Below are positions 31,983-39,662 of a DNA stretch of 64,000 bases, piece after piece; within the stretch, counting starts at the first letter, position 1, and the number at the start of each line of letters is the position of its first letter. The notes beneath the pieces are model-generated. The model worked only from the letters and a program-made list of their open reading frames with translations. It searched no databases and was not told the origin of the DNA. Both the position numbers and the translations under genes were made by a program. This DNA is from DATLLN01 sp963720885 (GTDB lineage: Bacteria; Actinomycetota; Thermoleophilia; Gaiellales; JAICJC01), in assembly GCA_963720885.1 (NCBI GenBank), contig CAVRGW010000004.1:465722-529721 (forward strand), read 5' to 3'.

Positions 31983-33089
31983 GTGGAGGATGCCCGGGCG
32001 CTGCTGGCCGACCTCGTCGCCATCGATTCGATCAACCCCCGCCTCGTCCCGGGCGGCGTGGGGGAGGGCGAGATCGCCCGGTTCGTCGGCGGCTGGCTGT
32101 CCGAGCGCGGCCTCGAGGTCGACATCGCCGACGTCGAGCCTGGCCGGCCCAACGTTGTCGCCCGGGCGCGGGGTAGGGGCGGCGGCCGCTCGCTGCTCCT
32201 CTACGCTCACATGGATGTCGTTGGCGTCGAGGGAATGGTCGCCCCCTTCTCGCCGCGGGTCGAGGGAAACCGCCTCTACGGGCGCGGCGCGTACGACATG
32301 AAGGCCGGCCTGGCCGCCAACATGGTGGTTGCGGCCAACGCCGCCGAGCGGGGCGTTGCGGGCGACGTCATCGTTGCCGCGGTCTGCGACGAGGAGTTCG
32401 CCTCGGTCGGCGCCCAGGCCGTCGCCGAGTCGGTGCGGGCCGACGCCGCCATCGTCACCGAGCCCACCGGCGCTGAGATGACCGTCGCGATCGCGCACAA
32501 GGGGTTCACCTGGCACGAGATCGTCGTCCGCGGCCGCGCCGCGCACGGGTCGCAGCCGCAGGACGGCGTCGATGCCATTGCTCGCATGGGCCCGGTGCTG
32601 GTCGCGCTCGACCGGTTCGCCGCCCAGTTGAACGGGCGCCCGGGCCATCCGCTGCTCGGCCCGGGGTCGATCCACGCGTCCATCATCGAAGGCGGCCGCG
32701 AGCTCTCGACCTATCCCGAGTCGTGCCGCCTCCAACTCGAGCGGCGCACGCTCCCCGGCGAGACGATCGAGATCGTCGAGGCGGAGCTGACCGCCCTGAT
32801 TGGCAGCGTCGACGCCACGCTGCACACCACGCTCGTGCGCGAGCCGTTCGAGGTTGCCGCGGATGCTCCGATCGTGGCGGCTGCTCGCCGAGCGCTCGGC
32901 CAGGAGACACCCGTGACCGGGGGTATCGGCTGGGCCGACAGCGCCATCTTCTCCGCCGCCGGCATTCCCACCGTCATCTTCGGGCCCGGCGGCGAGGGCG
33001 CCCACGCAGCGGTGGAGTGGGTCGACCTCGATCAGCTCGACCGCTGCGTGGGCGCCCTCGACAGGGTCATCGCCGACTTCTGCGGCTAG
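31983..33089 (+). CDS. M20-family metallopeptidase (ArgE/DapE-like)
   Basis: A 368-residue zinc hydrolase that removes acyl groups from, or cleaves, small peptides or N-acyl amino acids in the cytoplasm. Motifs: LLLYAHMDVVGVEGM (metal His and Asp near 75), GRGAYDMKAGLAANM (bridging Asp near 104), AVCDEEFASVG (Glu pair near 138), TEPTGAEMTVAIAHKG, then the dimer domain, and GGIGWADSAIFSAAGIPTVI with GAHAAVEW (metal His near 341). All ligands are present. GTG 31983 is chosen as the first in-frame start. It is flanked by a full tRNA-Arg and a half tRNA-Arg. Confidence 0.92.
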   Translation: MEDARALLADLVAIDSINPRLVPGGVGEGEIARFVGGWLSERGLEVDIADVEPGRPNVVARARGRGGGRSLLLYAHMDVVGVEGMVAPFSPRVEGNRLYGRGAYDMKAGLAANMVVAANAAERGVAGDVIVAAVCDEEFASVGAQAVAESVRADAAIVTEPTGAEMTVAIAHKGFTWHEIVVRGRAAHGSQPQDGVDAIARMGPVLVALDRFAAQLNGRPGHPLLGPGSIHASIIEGGRELSTYPESCRLQLERRTLPGETIEIVEAELTALIGSVDATLHTTLVREPFEVAADAPIVAAARRALGQETPVTGGIGWADSAIFSAAGIPTVIFGPGGEGAHAAVEWVDLDQLDRCVGALDRVIADFCG

Positions 33090-33243
33090 TGCCCGACGGA
33101 CTCGGCCTCGTCGATCCACCTGTCATGGCGCCGCACGACCTAGGCTCCAAGACTGGCGCATCTCCTGGCGCGCATCGCGGGTCTTCTGCTCCGTTGAGCC
33201 AAAGGGGGTGCGGTCTCGAGAACCGGCGCCACGCTAAGTGCTA

Positions 33244-33278
33244 GCAGGGCAGCGCTCTATCCCCTGAGCTACGGGCGC
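33244..33278 (-). pseudogene. 5' half of tRNA-Arg (duplicated fragment)
   Basis: Identical to nucleotides 1-35 of the tRNA-Arg at 31562-31634, the identity (37 nt with 2 flanking bases) stopping inside the anticodon. The rest of the tRNA is absent, so it is not functional. A break at the anticodon is what site-specific integration into a tRNA gene, or unequal recombination, would leave. Confidence 0.85.
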
Positions 33279-33321
33279 GTCCCGGGCAGTCTACCGGTGC
33301 CCGCCCGCACGAGCGCCGCGC

Positions 33322-33351
33322 TTGACATGTGACCAAAAGGTCACGTATGAT
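33322..33351 (+). promoter_or_regulatory. ArsR promoter with operator in the spacer
   Basis: TTGACA (33322-33327) and TATGAT (33346-33351) are near-consensus -35 and -10 boxes 18 nt apart. The spacer holds the perfect palindrome GTGACC-AAAA-GGTCAC (33329-33344). Repressor binding would block polymerase. The predicted transcript start coincides with the GTG at 33359. Confidence 0.8.
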
Positions 33352-33358
33352 GTCGGGC

Positions 33359-33679
33359 GTGGATGACGACGAGGTCTTCAAGGCGCTGGCCGATCCCACC
33401 CGGCGGCACCTGCTCGACCGGCTGTTCGCGCGCGACGGCCGGACGCTGACCGAGCTCGAATCCGAGCTGGAGATGTCCCGCTTCGGCGTGATGAAGCACC
33501 TGCGCGTGCTGGAGCGGGCCGGCCTCGTCGTCACCCGCCGGTCGGGGCGGGAGAAGCTGCACTACCTGAACCCCGTCCCCATCCGCCTGATCCACGACCG
33601 GTGGATCGACAAGTACACGGAGCGCCAGGTCTCGGCGCTCGCCGACCTGAAGGCCGAGCTGGAGGAGAACGCGTCATGA
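33359..33679 (+). CDS. ArsR-family transcriptional regulator
   Basis: About 106 residues: DDEVFKALADPTRRHLLDRL, FARDGRTLTELESELEMSRF, GVMKHLRVLERAGLVVTRRS and GREKLHYLNPVPIRLIHDRW, a full winged helix of the type paired with SRPBCC genes. ATGs at 33347 and 33350 lie inside the -10 box, so they cannot be used from that promoter; GTG 33359 at the expected transcript start is preferred and implies leaderless translation. The stop overlaps the next ATG (ATGA). The metal-binding Cys residues of arsenic sensors are absent. Confidence 0.88.
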   Translation: MDDDEVFKALADPTRRHLLDRLFARDGRTLTELESELEMSRFGVMKHLRVLERAGLVVTRRSGREKLHYLNPVPIRLIHDRWIDKYTERQVSALADLKAELEENAS

Positions 33680-34127
33680 GCACCACCACGCCCACGCACC
33701 TGGCGACCCAGGTGTACCAGATCTTCATCAAGGCGACCCCGGAGCAGCTCTGGGACGCCATCACGAAGCCCGAGTTCACGGCCCGCTACTTCCACGGCGC
33801 CCGGATCACCGTGACGGCCGACCACTACCAGTCGCTCGGCCCCGACGATGCCGTCTGGGGCGACGCCTCGGTCGAGGTGTTCGACCCGCCGCGCAAGCTC
33901 GTGCACGGCTGGCGGTCGATGTACGACCCGACGCTGAACGAGGAGACGAGAGCCGCGTCACCTGGGAGATCGAGCCGGACGAGGATGGCGTCTGCAAGCT
34001 GACCGTCACCCACGACCGGCTGGAGGGCGCGCCGCGCACCGCCGAGGCCGTCAGCGGCGAGGGTTGGATGGGCGTGCTGAGCGCGCTGAAGACGCTGCTC
34101 GAGACCGGGAAGCCGCTGAACGGCTGA
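33676..34127 (+). pseudogene. AHSA1-type SRPBCC protein, single frameshift
   Basis: Starts MSTTTPTHLATQVYQIFIKA then TPEQLWDAITKPEFTARYFH, GWRSMYDPTLNEE; at about 33943 one base is missing compared with its neighbour, and the next frame gives SRVTWEIEPDEDGVCKLTVT, HDRLEGAPRTAEAVSGEGWM and LLETGKPLNG to TGA 34125. The gene at 34133 is a close tandem duplicate without the shift. Given the otherwise clean sequence here, a sequencing indel is quite possible. Confidence 0.8.
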
Positions 34128-34132
34128 CCCGC

Positions 34133-34570
34133 ATGAGCGCGACCACCACCCAGGTGTTCCCGATCCTCATCCGGGCGACGCCGCAGCAGATCTGGGACGC
34201 CATCACCCGGCCCGAGTTCACGGTCGGCTACTTCCACGGGTCGCGGATCACGATCACGGCCGAGCGCCGTGCGTCGCTCGCCCCGGACGGCAGCGTCCGG
34301 GGCGACACGGCGGTCGAGGTGTTCGACCCGCCGTGCCGGCTGGTGCACGGGTGGCGGGCGCTCTACCACCCGGCCACGGCCGACGAGCCGGAGAGCCGCG
34401 TCAGCTGGGAGATCGAGCCGCAGGGCAACGGCGTGTGCAAGCTGACGGTCACCCACGACCGGCTGGAGGGTGCGCCGCGCACCGCGCAGGAGGTCAGCGG
34501 CGCGGGCTGGATGGGCGTCCTCAGCGCTCTGAAGACGCTGCTGGAGACCGGGCAGCCGCTGTACGGCTGA
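34133..34570 (+). CDS. AHSA1-type SRPBCC protein (tandem copy)
   Basis: A 145-residue intact protein: TTTQVFPILIRATPQQIWDA, ITRPEFTVGYFHGSRITITA, RLVHGWRALYHPATADEPES and RVSWEIEPQGNGVCKLTVTH, ending GWMGVLSALKTLLETGQPLY. About two thirds of positions match its upstream neighbour, so the pair arose by tandem duplication. It is the third gene of the ArsR operon and a likely target of that repressor. The ligand is unknown. Confidence 0.88.
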   Translation: MSATTTQVFPILIRATPQQIWDAITRPEFTVGYFHGSRITITAERRASLAPDGSVRGDTAVEVFDPPCRLVHGWRALYHPATADEPESRVSWEIEPQGNGVCKLTVTHDRLEGAPRTAQEVSGAGWMGVLSALKTLLETGQPLYG

Positions 34571-34886
34571 CGCTCAGCCCGCGGACGAAGCCGCAGGCCT
34601 CGTCCGCCAGGGCGTCCCAGTCGGCGCCCGCGTCCGGCGGGACGCTCGCCCACTCGCGCATCGGCCGGCCCTTGCCCGCGTCGAAGCGCGTTCCCTGGCC
34701 GGCCTCGACGAGCGCGGTGACGCGATCGGCGGGCAGCTTCACCACCAGCTCGCCGCGGACGAGCATCGCGAAGATCTTGCCGCCGACGCGGAGGCCGGCG
34801 TTCGCGCCGAACCCGGTGCCCTCGCTGACGCCGGCATCGGCGAGGTGCCGTGCGGCGATCCGGTCGAACCGCTCCTCCGCGGTCAC
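34521..34886 (-). CDS. TfoX N-terminal-domain protein
   Basis: A 121-residue protein from GTG 34886. VTAEERFDRIAARHLADAGV, then GANAGLRVGGKIFAMLVRGE and LVVKLPADRVTALVEAGQGT and GKGRPMREWASVPP follow the TfoX/Sxy N-terminal domain, a fold used in competence regulators and in many stand-alone proteins of unknown role. It overlaps the upstream zinc-ribbon-like gene by 4 nt and the convergent SRPBCC gene by 50 nt. Confidence 0.8.
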   Translation of the reverse strand: MTAEERFDRIAARHLADAGVSEGTGFGANAGLRVGGKIFAMLVRGELVVKLPADRVTALVEAGQGTRFDAGKGRPMREWASVPPDAGADWDALADEACGFVRGLSVSRTAAARSPAASSER

Positions 34887-35083
34887 GCCGAAGCGCGCCG
34901 CTCGGCGCAGACCGGGCAGATCACGTGCTCCTCGCCGTCGCCCCGATCCTCCTCGCGCAGCCAGTGCGGCGGCGCCGTCGCCGCGTCGTGGCCGTACGTC
35001 GTGGCCGCCGCGCCGCAGGGGCAGCGATACACCGCGCAGAGGTAGGGATAGGGTGCGTCGATCAGCTCGTACGTGACGCCCAT
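34883..35083 (-). CDS. Small Cys-rich (zinc-ribbon-like) protein
   Basis: A 66-residue protein: MGVTYELIDAPYPYLCAVYR then CPCGAAATTYGH and GEEHVICPVCAERRASA. Two Cys pairs (CxCG and CPVC) suggest one zinc site. ATG 35083 is taken; an ATG at 35089 is equally possible. It is coupled to the TfoX-like gene by a 4-nt overlap and divergent from the exporter gene across a palindrome. Confidence 0.6.
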   Translation of the reverse strand: MGVTYELIDAPYPYLCAVYRCPCGAAATTYGHDAATAPPHWLREEDRGDGEEHVICPVCAERRASA

Positions 35084-35093
35084 ATGCATATGG
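35080..35093. promoter_or_regulatory. 14-nt perfect palindrome between divergent genes
   Basis: CCATATGCATATGG covers the start of the minus-strand Cys-rich gene and lies 10 nt before the GTG of the exporter. A site of this type could be an operator controlling both. The regulator is unknown. Confidence 0.45.
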
Positions 35094-35103
35094 TGACACG
35101 CTC

Positions 35104-36546
35104 GTGACCGATGTGGCAACCCCGGCGGTCGCGGTCGACGACGGCCGCCGCCGCTGGATCCTGATCGCGACCATCATCGGCTCGTCGATGACCTTCATCG
35201 ATGGCACCGTCGTCAACATCGCGCTGCCAACGATCGGCCGCGATCTGGACGCCGGCCTGGCCGCCCAGCAGTGGATCATGCTGTCCTACTCGCTGGCCGT
35301 CGCCTCGCTGTACATCGTGGCCGGCGCCCTCGGCGACCGCTACGGCCGCTGGCCGCTGTTCGTCGGCGGCGTGGCCGGGTTCGCCGCCGCATCGGCGCTG
35401 GCCGGCGCCGCTCAGAGCACCGAGATGCTGGTGGCCGCCCGCGTCCTGCAGGGCGTGGCCGGCGCGATGCTGACCACCAACAGCCTGGCGCTGCTGCGTG
35501 CGACCTACGCCGAGGACAGCGGCCGGGCGGTCGGGCTGTGGACGGCCTGGAGCGGGATCGGAACGATGCTCGGCCCGCCGCTGGGCGGCTTGCTCGTGCA
35601 GTACGCGTCGTGGGAGTGGATCTTCTTCATCAACCTGCCGGGCGCCGTGCTCGCCCTGGTGCTGGCCGTCGCGGGCCGGTCGCCGGAGCGCTTGCCCGAG
35701 CACCCGCGCCCGGTGCAGGTGTTCGGCTCAGCGACCATCGCGATCACCTTCGGCACGCTCACCTACGGCCTGATCGAGGGCGCACAGGCCGGGTTCGGCA
35801 CGGTGCTCTGGGCCTTTGGGCTGTCGGCCGTCGGCCTCGTCCTGCTGGTCGTGTCCGAGCGGCGCTCGGCCAACCCGCTGCTGCCGCTCGAGCTGCTGCG
35901 AAGCCGCGTCTTCCGGGTTGCCAACATCTACACCTGGCTGGTCTACGCGGCGCTCGGCGGGTCAACCTTCTACCTGGCGCTCTACCTGCAGTCGGCGGCG
36001 GTCGGCTACGAGGCCGCCCGCGCATCTCTGATCTTCCTGCCGATCAGCCTGGTCATGTTCTTCCTCGCGCCCCGGTTCGGCAAGCTCGCCGACCGCGACG
36101 GGCCGCGCCGCTGGCTGATCTGGGCGCCGCTGGTGATGTCGGTCGGGCTCTTCCTGCTGACGATCGTCACCGACACCAACCCGCTGCTGCCGCTGCCCGG
36201 CGTGCTGGTGTTCGCCCTCGGCCTGGCGATGCTGGTCGCGCCGATCACCGCCACGGCGCTGAAGGCCGCGCCCGAGCGCTACGCGGGCCTGGCCGCCGGC
36301 GTCAACACGACGGTCTCTCGGCTGGGCGGGCTGATGGCGACGCCGCTGATCGGCGTGGTCATCACGCTCGTCTTCGCGTCCGCGTCGCCCCATCCGAATG
36401 CCGATCCGTTCGCGACCCACGTCGTGTCGGCCGACCAGCGCGACGCCACCGTGACGGCGTTCCGGGCGGGGATGGGCGTCGCTGTTGCGCTCTGTATGGC
36501 GGGGTCGCTGCTGGCCGCCCGGGGGCTGCGCCGCGACGATCGCTGA
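35104..36546 (+). CDS. MFS exporter, DHA2 (EmrB/QacA) type
   Basis: A 480-residue protein with about 14 predicted helices. Signatures are GSSMTFIDGTVVNIALPTIG in helix 1 (motif D1, GxxMxxLDxTxVNVALP), GDRYGRWPLFVGG (motif A), the motif C-like WSGIGTMLGPPLGGLL and the second-half AGLAAGVNTTVSRLGGLMAT. These proteins export drugs or metabolites by proton antiport. The GTG start follows the CCATATGCATATGG palindrome. No transcriptional regulator gene adjoins, so the palindrome may be read by a distant one. The gene is intact. Confidence 0.9.
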   Translation: MTDVATPAVAVDDGRRRWILIATIIGSSMTFIDGTVVNIALPTIGRDLDAGLAAQQWIMLSYSLAVASLYIVAGALGDRYGRWPLFVGGVAGFAAASALAGAAQSTEMLVAARVLQGVAGAMLTTNSLALLRATYAEDSGRAVGLWTAWSGIGTMLGPPLGGLLVQYASWEWIFFINLPGAVLALVLAVAGRSPERLPEHPRPVQVFGSATIAITFGTLTYGLIEGAQAGFGTVLWAFGLSAVGLVLLVVSERRSANPLLPLELLRSRVFRVANIYTWLVYAALGGSTFYLALYLQSAAVGYEAARASLIFLPISLVMFFLAPRFGKLADRDGPRRWLIWAPLVMSVGLFLLTIVTDTNPLLPLPGVLVFALGLAMLVAPITATALKAAPERYAGLAAGVNTTVSRLGGLMATPLIGVVITLVFASASPHPNADPFATHVVSADQRDATVTAFRAGMGVAVALCMAGSLLAARGLRRDDR

Positions 36547-36620
36547 CGCGGGTGCTGGCACCCGGTGGATGGTGGGTTTTCCGTACTGCGAATCGGGTGG
36601 CCGGGACGTACCCTCCAGGT

Positions 36621-36944
36621 ATGGAAGCTCTCGCACATCGAAATCAGCTCGCGAAGTTCATCGACGCGGCGCTGACTCCGCGGACGTGGCGCGGGCGCAC
36701 GCTGGCGGCGGTGCCGATTCCCGGCGCCGTGCTCGCCCGCTGCGCCGAGACGATGCGCGGCATCGCCGATGCGCTGCGCGACGAGCGGCGCTCGGTGGAC
36801 GACGCGACGCTGGACGAGCTCGAGCACGTGCTGACGCGCGGCGCGTCGTCGCCGCTCTACGACGGCGGGCATCCGATCCGCGCGCTGCACACGCTGACCG
36901 CCATCGAGTCGCGCTTCGGCGACCTGCGCTCGCGGGCCGCGTAG
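36621..36944 (+). CDS. Hypothetical 107-residue helical protein
   Basis: From ATG 36621: MEALAHRNQLAKFIDAALTP, GAVLARCAETMRGIADALRD and DATLDELEHVLTRGASSPLY, ending HTLTAIESRFGDLRSRAA. Mostly helical, soluble, no motif recognised. Codon use matches the neighbours and a GTACCCTCCAGGT stretch precedes the start, so a real gene is likely. Confidence 0.55.
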   Translation: MEALAHRNQLAKFIDAALTPRTWRGRTLAAVPIPGAVLARCAETMRGIADALRDERRSVDDATLDELEHVLTRGASSPLYDGGHPIRALHTLTAIESRFGDLRSRAA

Positions 36945-37113
36945 CCCAACGGGAACGTGGCTCCGGCTGGCTAGTAGCCGGCGGGGTGGTCTCGATCCCA
37001 GTGCCGTCGGTACCACTCCTCGCCGGGTGTCTCCGATGTCACCAAGCATGTCCAGCGCTAACCCACGCGGCCTCCGCCGCCGATACATGTTCCAGTGACC
37101 CGGATGACGGACT

Positions 37114-37284
37114 GTGGCAGTGGGTAAGCACTCCAAGTACGACCCGTGCCCCCGCTGCGGCGGGCCGCGGCAGCCCGTGTACGGGCCGGTGCAGGTCTCG
37201 GGCTCCACGTTCACCGGCGTAGTGGCCATCCCCGCGTTCAAGTACACACGCGTCTGCGGCTGCTACACCGTCACGCGCGGGTAG
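37114..37284 (+). CDS. 56-residue zinc-ribbon-like protein
   Basis: GTG 37114 (or 37120) gives KHSKYDPCPRCGGPRQPVYG, then a short strand region and KYTRVCGCYTVTRG. The CPRCGG and CGC pairs form a plausible zinc ribbon. The stop is TAG 37282-37284, 66 nt before the 3' end of the convergent tRNA-Ser gene. It has no recognised family. Confidence 0.55.
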   Translation: MAVGKHSKYDPCPRCGGPRQPVYGPVQVSGSTFTGVVAIPAFKYTRVCGCYTVTRG

Positions 37285-37350
37285 CGCCCGACGAAGACCG
37301 CCCGGCCGAGCAGCGGGCGATGGGCCAGCCACTACTACTCGGCCGTTCAG

Positions 37351-37440
37351 CGGAGGGGGAGGGATTCGAACCCTCGATGGACGTAAACCGCCCATAACGG
37401 TTTTCGAGACCGCCGCATTCAACCACTCTGCCACCCCTCC
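37351..37440 (-). tRNA. tRNA-Ser (anticodon CGA)
   Basis: A 90-nt tRNA with acceptor GGAGGGG/CCCCTCC and G discriminator, anticodon stem GCGGT/ACCGT around loop CTCGAAA (anticodon CGA), a long variable arm typical of Ser tRNAs, and a GGTTCGAATCC T-arm. CCA is not encoded. Confidence 0.95.
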
Positions 37441-37580
37441 CGGTGGTGCGATTCGAGTCTACCAGCGAGCTCTCGGGTACCCGTCTGGAGCCTCGCCGAC
37501 CATGCCGGGAAGATCGCCCACGTTGCAACCGTCGCTTGTGTGAAGGTCCGCATTCGGCGGTCCGAACGAAGGGAGTCCCT

Positions 37581-38378
37581 GTGGATCAGCAGGCGACACT
37601 TGGCTTGGCGCTCGCGGGCGGGTCGGCCGCTCCCGGGCTTGAAATCGACCTGCGCAGGGCTGATATCGAGACGGCGCTCGGCTCCGTGGATGAGGGGCCG
37701 ATCGAGCTGCTGCTCGAGGTGGACGCCCGCGAGGTCGACAACGGCGTCTCTCGGCGCCACACGCTCGCGGTTGGCTGCACGCCCGCCGATCTCGAGCGGA
37801 TGCTGGAGGACGCAGGCGAGAGCGTCCGGCTCAGCTTCGACGCGGAGGCGTTGGAGCGCGCGATCCGCACACCGGAGATCGAGGCTCACGGTCTGCGCGA
37901 GAAGATGGCCGTGGTGGCTGTCGTGGTCGCCACGACCGGCGCCGTCGCGGGCGGCGCCCAGGCGATGCCCACCTCGGGTGGGCAGGCCGGCAGCGGCCCC
38001 ACGGTGACGTCGGTCCGCGACATGCCCGCCGACTCGATCAGCGCGTCCGCCGCATCCACCGAGGGTGCGCCGGCGACCCGGGCGAACCCCAGTGCGGCCG
38101 CGGCAGCGGTGGCGGCAGCGAGCTCGGAGAGCTCCGGCCAGCGCGGGCCGTACTCCGGTGGCGCGCCGTTCCAGGGGCCGCAGACGGAGACGCCGGCTCG
38201 TGACCTGCCGGCGGATTCGGTTCGGGCGTCCCAGGTGCCGCGCGGCGCGATCGTCGCCGGGGGCTCGAGCTCGGTCGACTCGACGACCGCCGTCGTCGTC
38301 GGCGGCATCGCGCTGACGCTCCTCGGAGCGGCCTTCGGCGCAGCGGTGGCCTCCCGCCGCATTCCCACGGCGCCGTGA
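37581..38378 (+). CDS. Hypothetical membrane-associated protein with Ala-rich linker
   Basis: From GTG 37581 (RBS AGGGAG) 265 residues: a soluble N-terminal domain (EIDLRRADIETALGSVDEGP, ADLERMLEDAGESVRLSFDA), a helix (MAVVAVVVATTGAVAGGAQA), a long Ala/Ser/Gly-rich linker in which a short unit occurs twice (RDMPADSISAS and RDLPADSVRAS), and a C-terminal helix (TTAVVVGGIALTLLGAAFGA). It could be a two-helix anchored sensor or envelope protein. No family is recognised. A strong hairpin follows. Confidence 0.65.
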   Translation: MDQQATLGLALAGGSAAPGLEIDLRRADIETALGSVDEGPIELLLEVDAREVDNGVSRRHTLAVGCTPADLERMLEDAGESVRLSFDAEALERAIRTPEIEAHGLREKMAVVAVVVATTGAVAGGAQAMPTSGGQAGSGPTVTSVRDMPADSISASAASTEGAPATRANPSAAAAAVAAASSESSGQRGPYSGGAPFQGPQTETPARDLPADSVRASQVPRGAIVAGGSSSVDSTTAVVVGGIALTLLGAAFGAAVASRRIPTAP

Positions 38379-38390
38379 CCGAACTGCGCG

Positions 38391-38423
38391 AGGTGACGGC
38401 CGGCCGGCGGCCGGCCGTCACCT
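38391..38423 (+). terminator. Perfect 15-bp GC-rich hairpin
   Basis: AGGTGACGGCCGGCC (38391-38405) pairs completely with GGCCGGCCGTCACCT (38409-38423) around a 3-nt loop, 12 nt after the stop of the preceding gene. No U-tract follows, a form of terminator often seen in high-GC actinobacteria. Confidence 0.75.
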
Positions 38424-38491
38424 GCTGATTCGCGGATGGAAGGCTGAGCGTGCGACGCGGCAATTCTCGGGTCTGCTAGCGTCGTCCGTCC

Positions 38492-39658
38492 ATGCCTGAG
38501 CTGGCCCCCTACACGCCCGGCCTGACCGACGAGCAGCGCGAGATCCAGGAGGTCGCGCGCGAGTTCGCGCGGCGCGAGATCCGGCCCGTCGCCGCGGAAG
38601 TCGACGAGAGGGACGTGCACACGCCGCTCGACGTCGTCTACAAGGCGGCGGAGGTCGGGCTGACCCACTACATGCTCCCCGAGGACGTGGGCGGCGGCGG
38701 CATCGAGGACGTGCTCACCGGCTGCCTCGTCCAGGAGGAGCTGAACTGGGGATGCGCCGGCATCGGCAACCTGATCACGTCCGGCGCGTTCTTCGCCCGG
38801 CCGGTGATCGAGGTCGGCACCGAGGAGCAGCGTCAGCGCTGGCTCACACCCCTCTGTGGTGAGCAGCCGCCACTGACGGCGCTCGCCTCGACCGAGCCCG
38901 GCGTCGGCTCCGATACGGCCGCGATGTCGACGACGGCGATGCGCGACGGCGACGGCTACGTGCTGAACGGGCAGAAGACCTGGATCTCCAACGGCGGGAT
39001 CGCCGAGTACTACGTGATCTTTGCGACCGTCGCTCCTGGCACCGGATCCAAGGGCGTCACCGCCTTTGTTGTCGAGAAGGGCGACGATGGCGTGACGTTC
39101 GGCGAGCCGATGCGCAAGATGGGGCAGCGGGCGATCATCAACACCGAGGTGTTCCTCCAGGACTGCCGGATCCCCGAGGACCGGCGGCTGGGCGAGGAGG
39201 GCAAGGGCTTCTACAGCCTGATGCACACGTTCGACGAGTCGCGCGTGCATCTGGCCGCAAGCGCCGTCGGCATCGCCCGCGCCGCGTTCGAATACGCGGT
39301 GGAGTACGCACGCTCCCGCAACGCGTTCGGCAAGCCGATCGGGCAGCATCAGGCAGTCGGGTTCCGGCTCGCCGACATGGCGACCAGGATCGACGCTGCC
39401 CGCCTGCTCACCCACCAGGCCGCCCGCCTGATGGACGAGGGCAAGCACGCGCCCAAGGAGGCGGCGCAGGCCAAGCTGTTCGCGTCCGAGACGGCGACCT
39501 GGGTCACGTGGGCGGCGCTGCAGACGCTTGGCGGCTGGGGCTACTCCCGCGAGTACCCGGTCGAGAAGTGGGTGCGTGACGCCCGCCTGGAGGAGCTCGA
39601 GGAGGGCACCTCCGACATCCAGCGGCTGATCATCAGCCGCGGCCTGCTGCGCGACTGA
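38492..39658 (+). CDS. Acyl-CoA dehydrogenase
   Basis: A 388-residue flavoenzyme that introduces the alpha-beta double bond into an acyl-CoA, passing electrons to ETF. The three-domain layout is clear: helical N-terminal part (LTDEQREIQEVAREFARREI), the beta domain with LTALASTEPGVGSDTAAM near 130 and QKTWISNGGIAEYYVIF near 162, and the C-terminal helical domain with RSRNAFGKPIGQHQAVGFRL, TLGGWGYSREYPVEKWVRD and LEEGTSDIQRLIISRGLL, whose Glu is the catalytic base. The gene is intact, monocistronic, and convergent with the amidohydrolase gene 4 nt away. Confidence 0.93.
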   Translation: MPELAPYTPGLTDEQREIQEVAREFARREIRPVAAEVDERDVHTPLDVVYKAAEVGLTHYMLPEDVGGGGIEDVLTGCLVQEELNWGCAGIGNLITSGAFFARPVIEVGTEEQRQRWLTPLCGEQPPLTALASTEPGVGSDTAAMSTTAMRDGDGYVLNGQKTWISNGGIAEYYVIFATVAPGTGSKGVTAFVVEKGDDGVTFGEPMRKMGQRAIINTEVFLQDCRIPEDRRLGEEGKGFYSLMHTFDESRVHLAASAVGIARAAFEYAVEYARSRNAFGKPIGQHQAVGFRLADMATRIDAARLLTHQAARLMDEGKHAPKEAAQAKLFASETATWVTWAALQTLGGWGYSREYPVEKWVRDARLEELEEGTSDIQRLIISRGLLRD

Positions 39659-39662
39659 CGGC

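Noticed and set aside
31764..33119. Minus-strand open frame of 451 codons
   Set aside because: It is the antisense of the M20 peptidase, which has all metal ligands.
33347..33352. ATG 33347/33350 as start of the ArsR gene
   Set aside because: They lie in the -10 hexamer of a near-consensus promoter; GTG 33359 matches the expected transcript start.
37886..39448. Long minus-strand open frame of 520 codons
   Set aside because: It mirrors the acyl-CoA dehydrogenase, whose motifs are unmistakable on the plus strand. Long antisense frames are common at this GC content.
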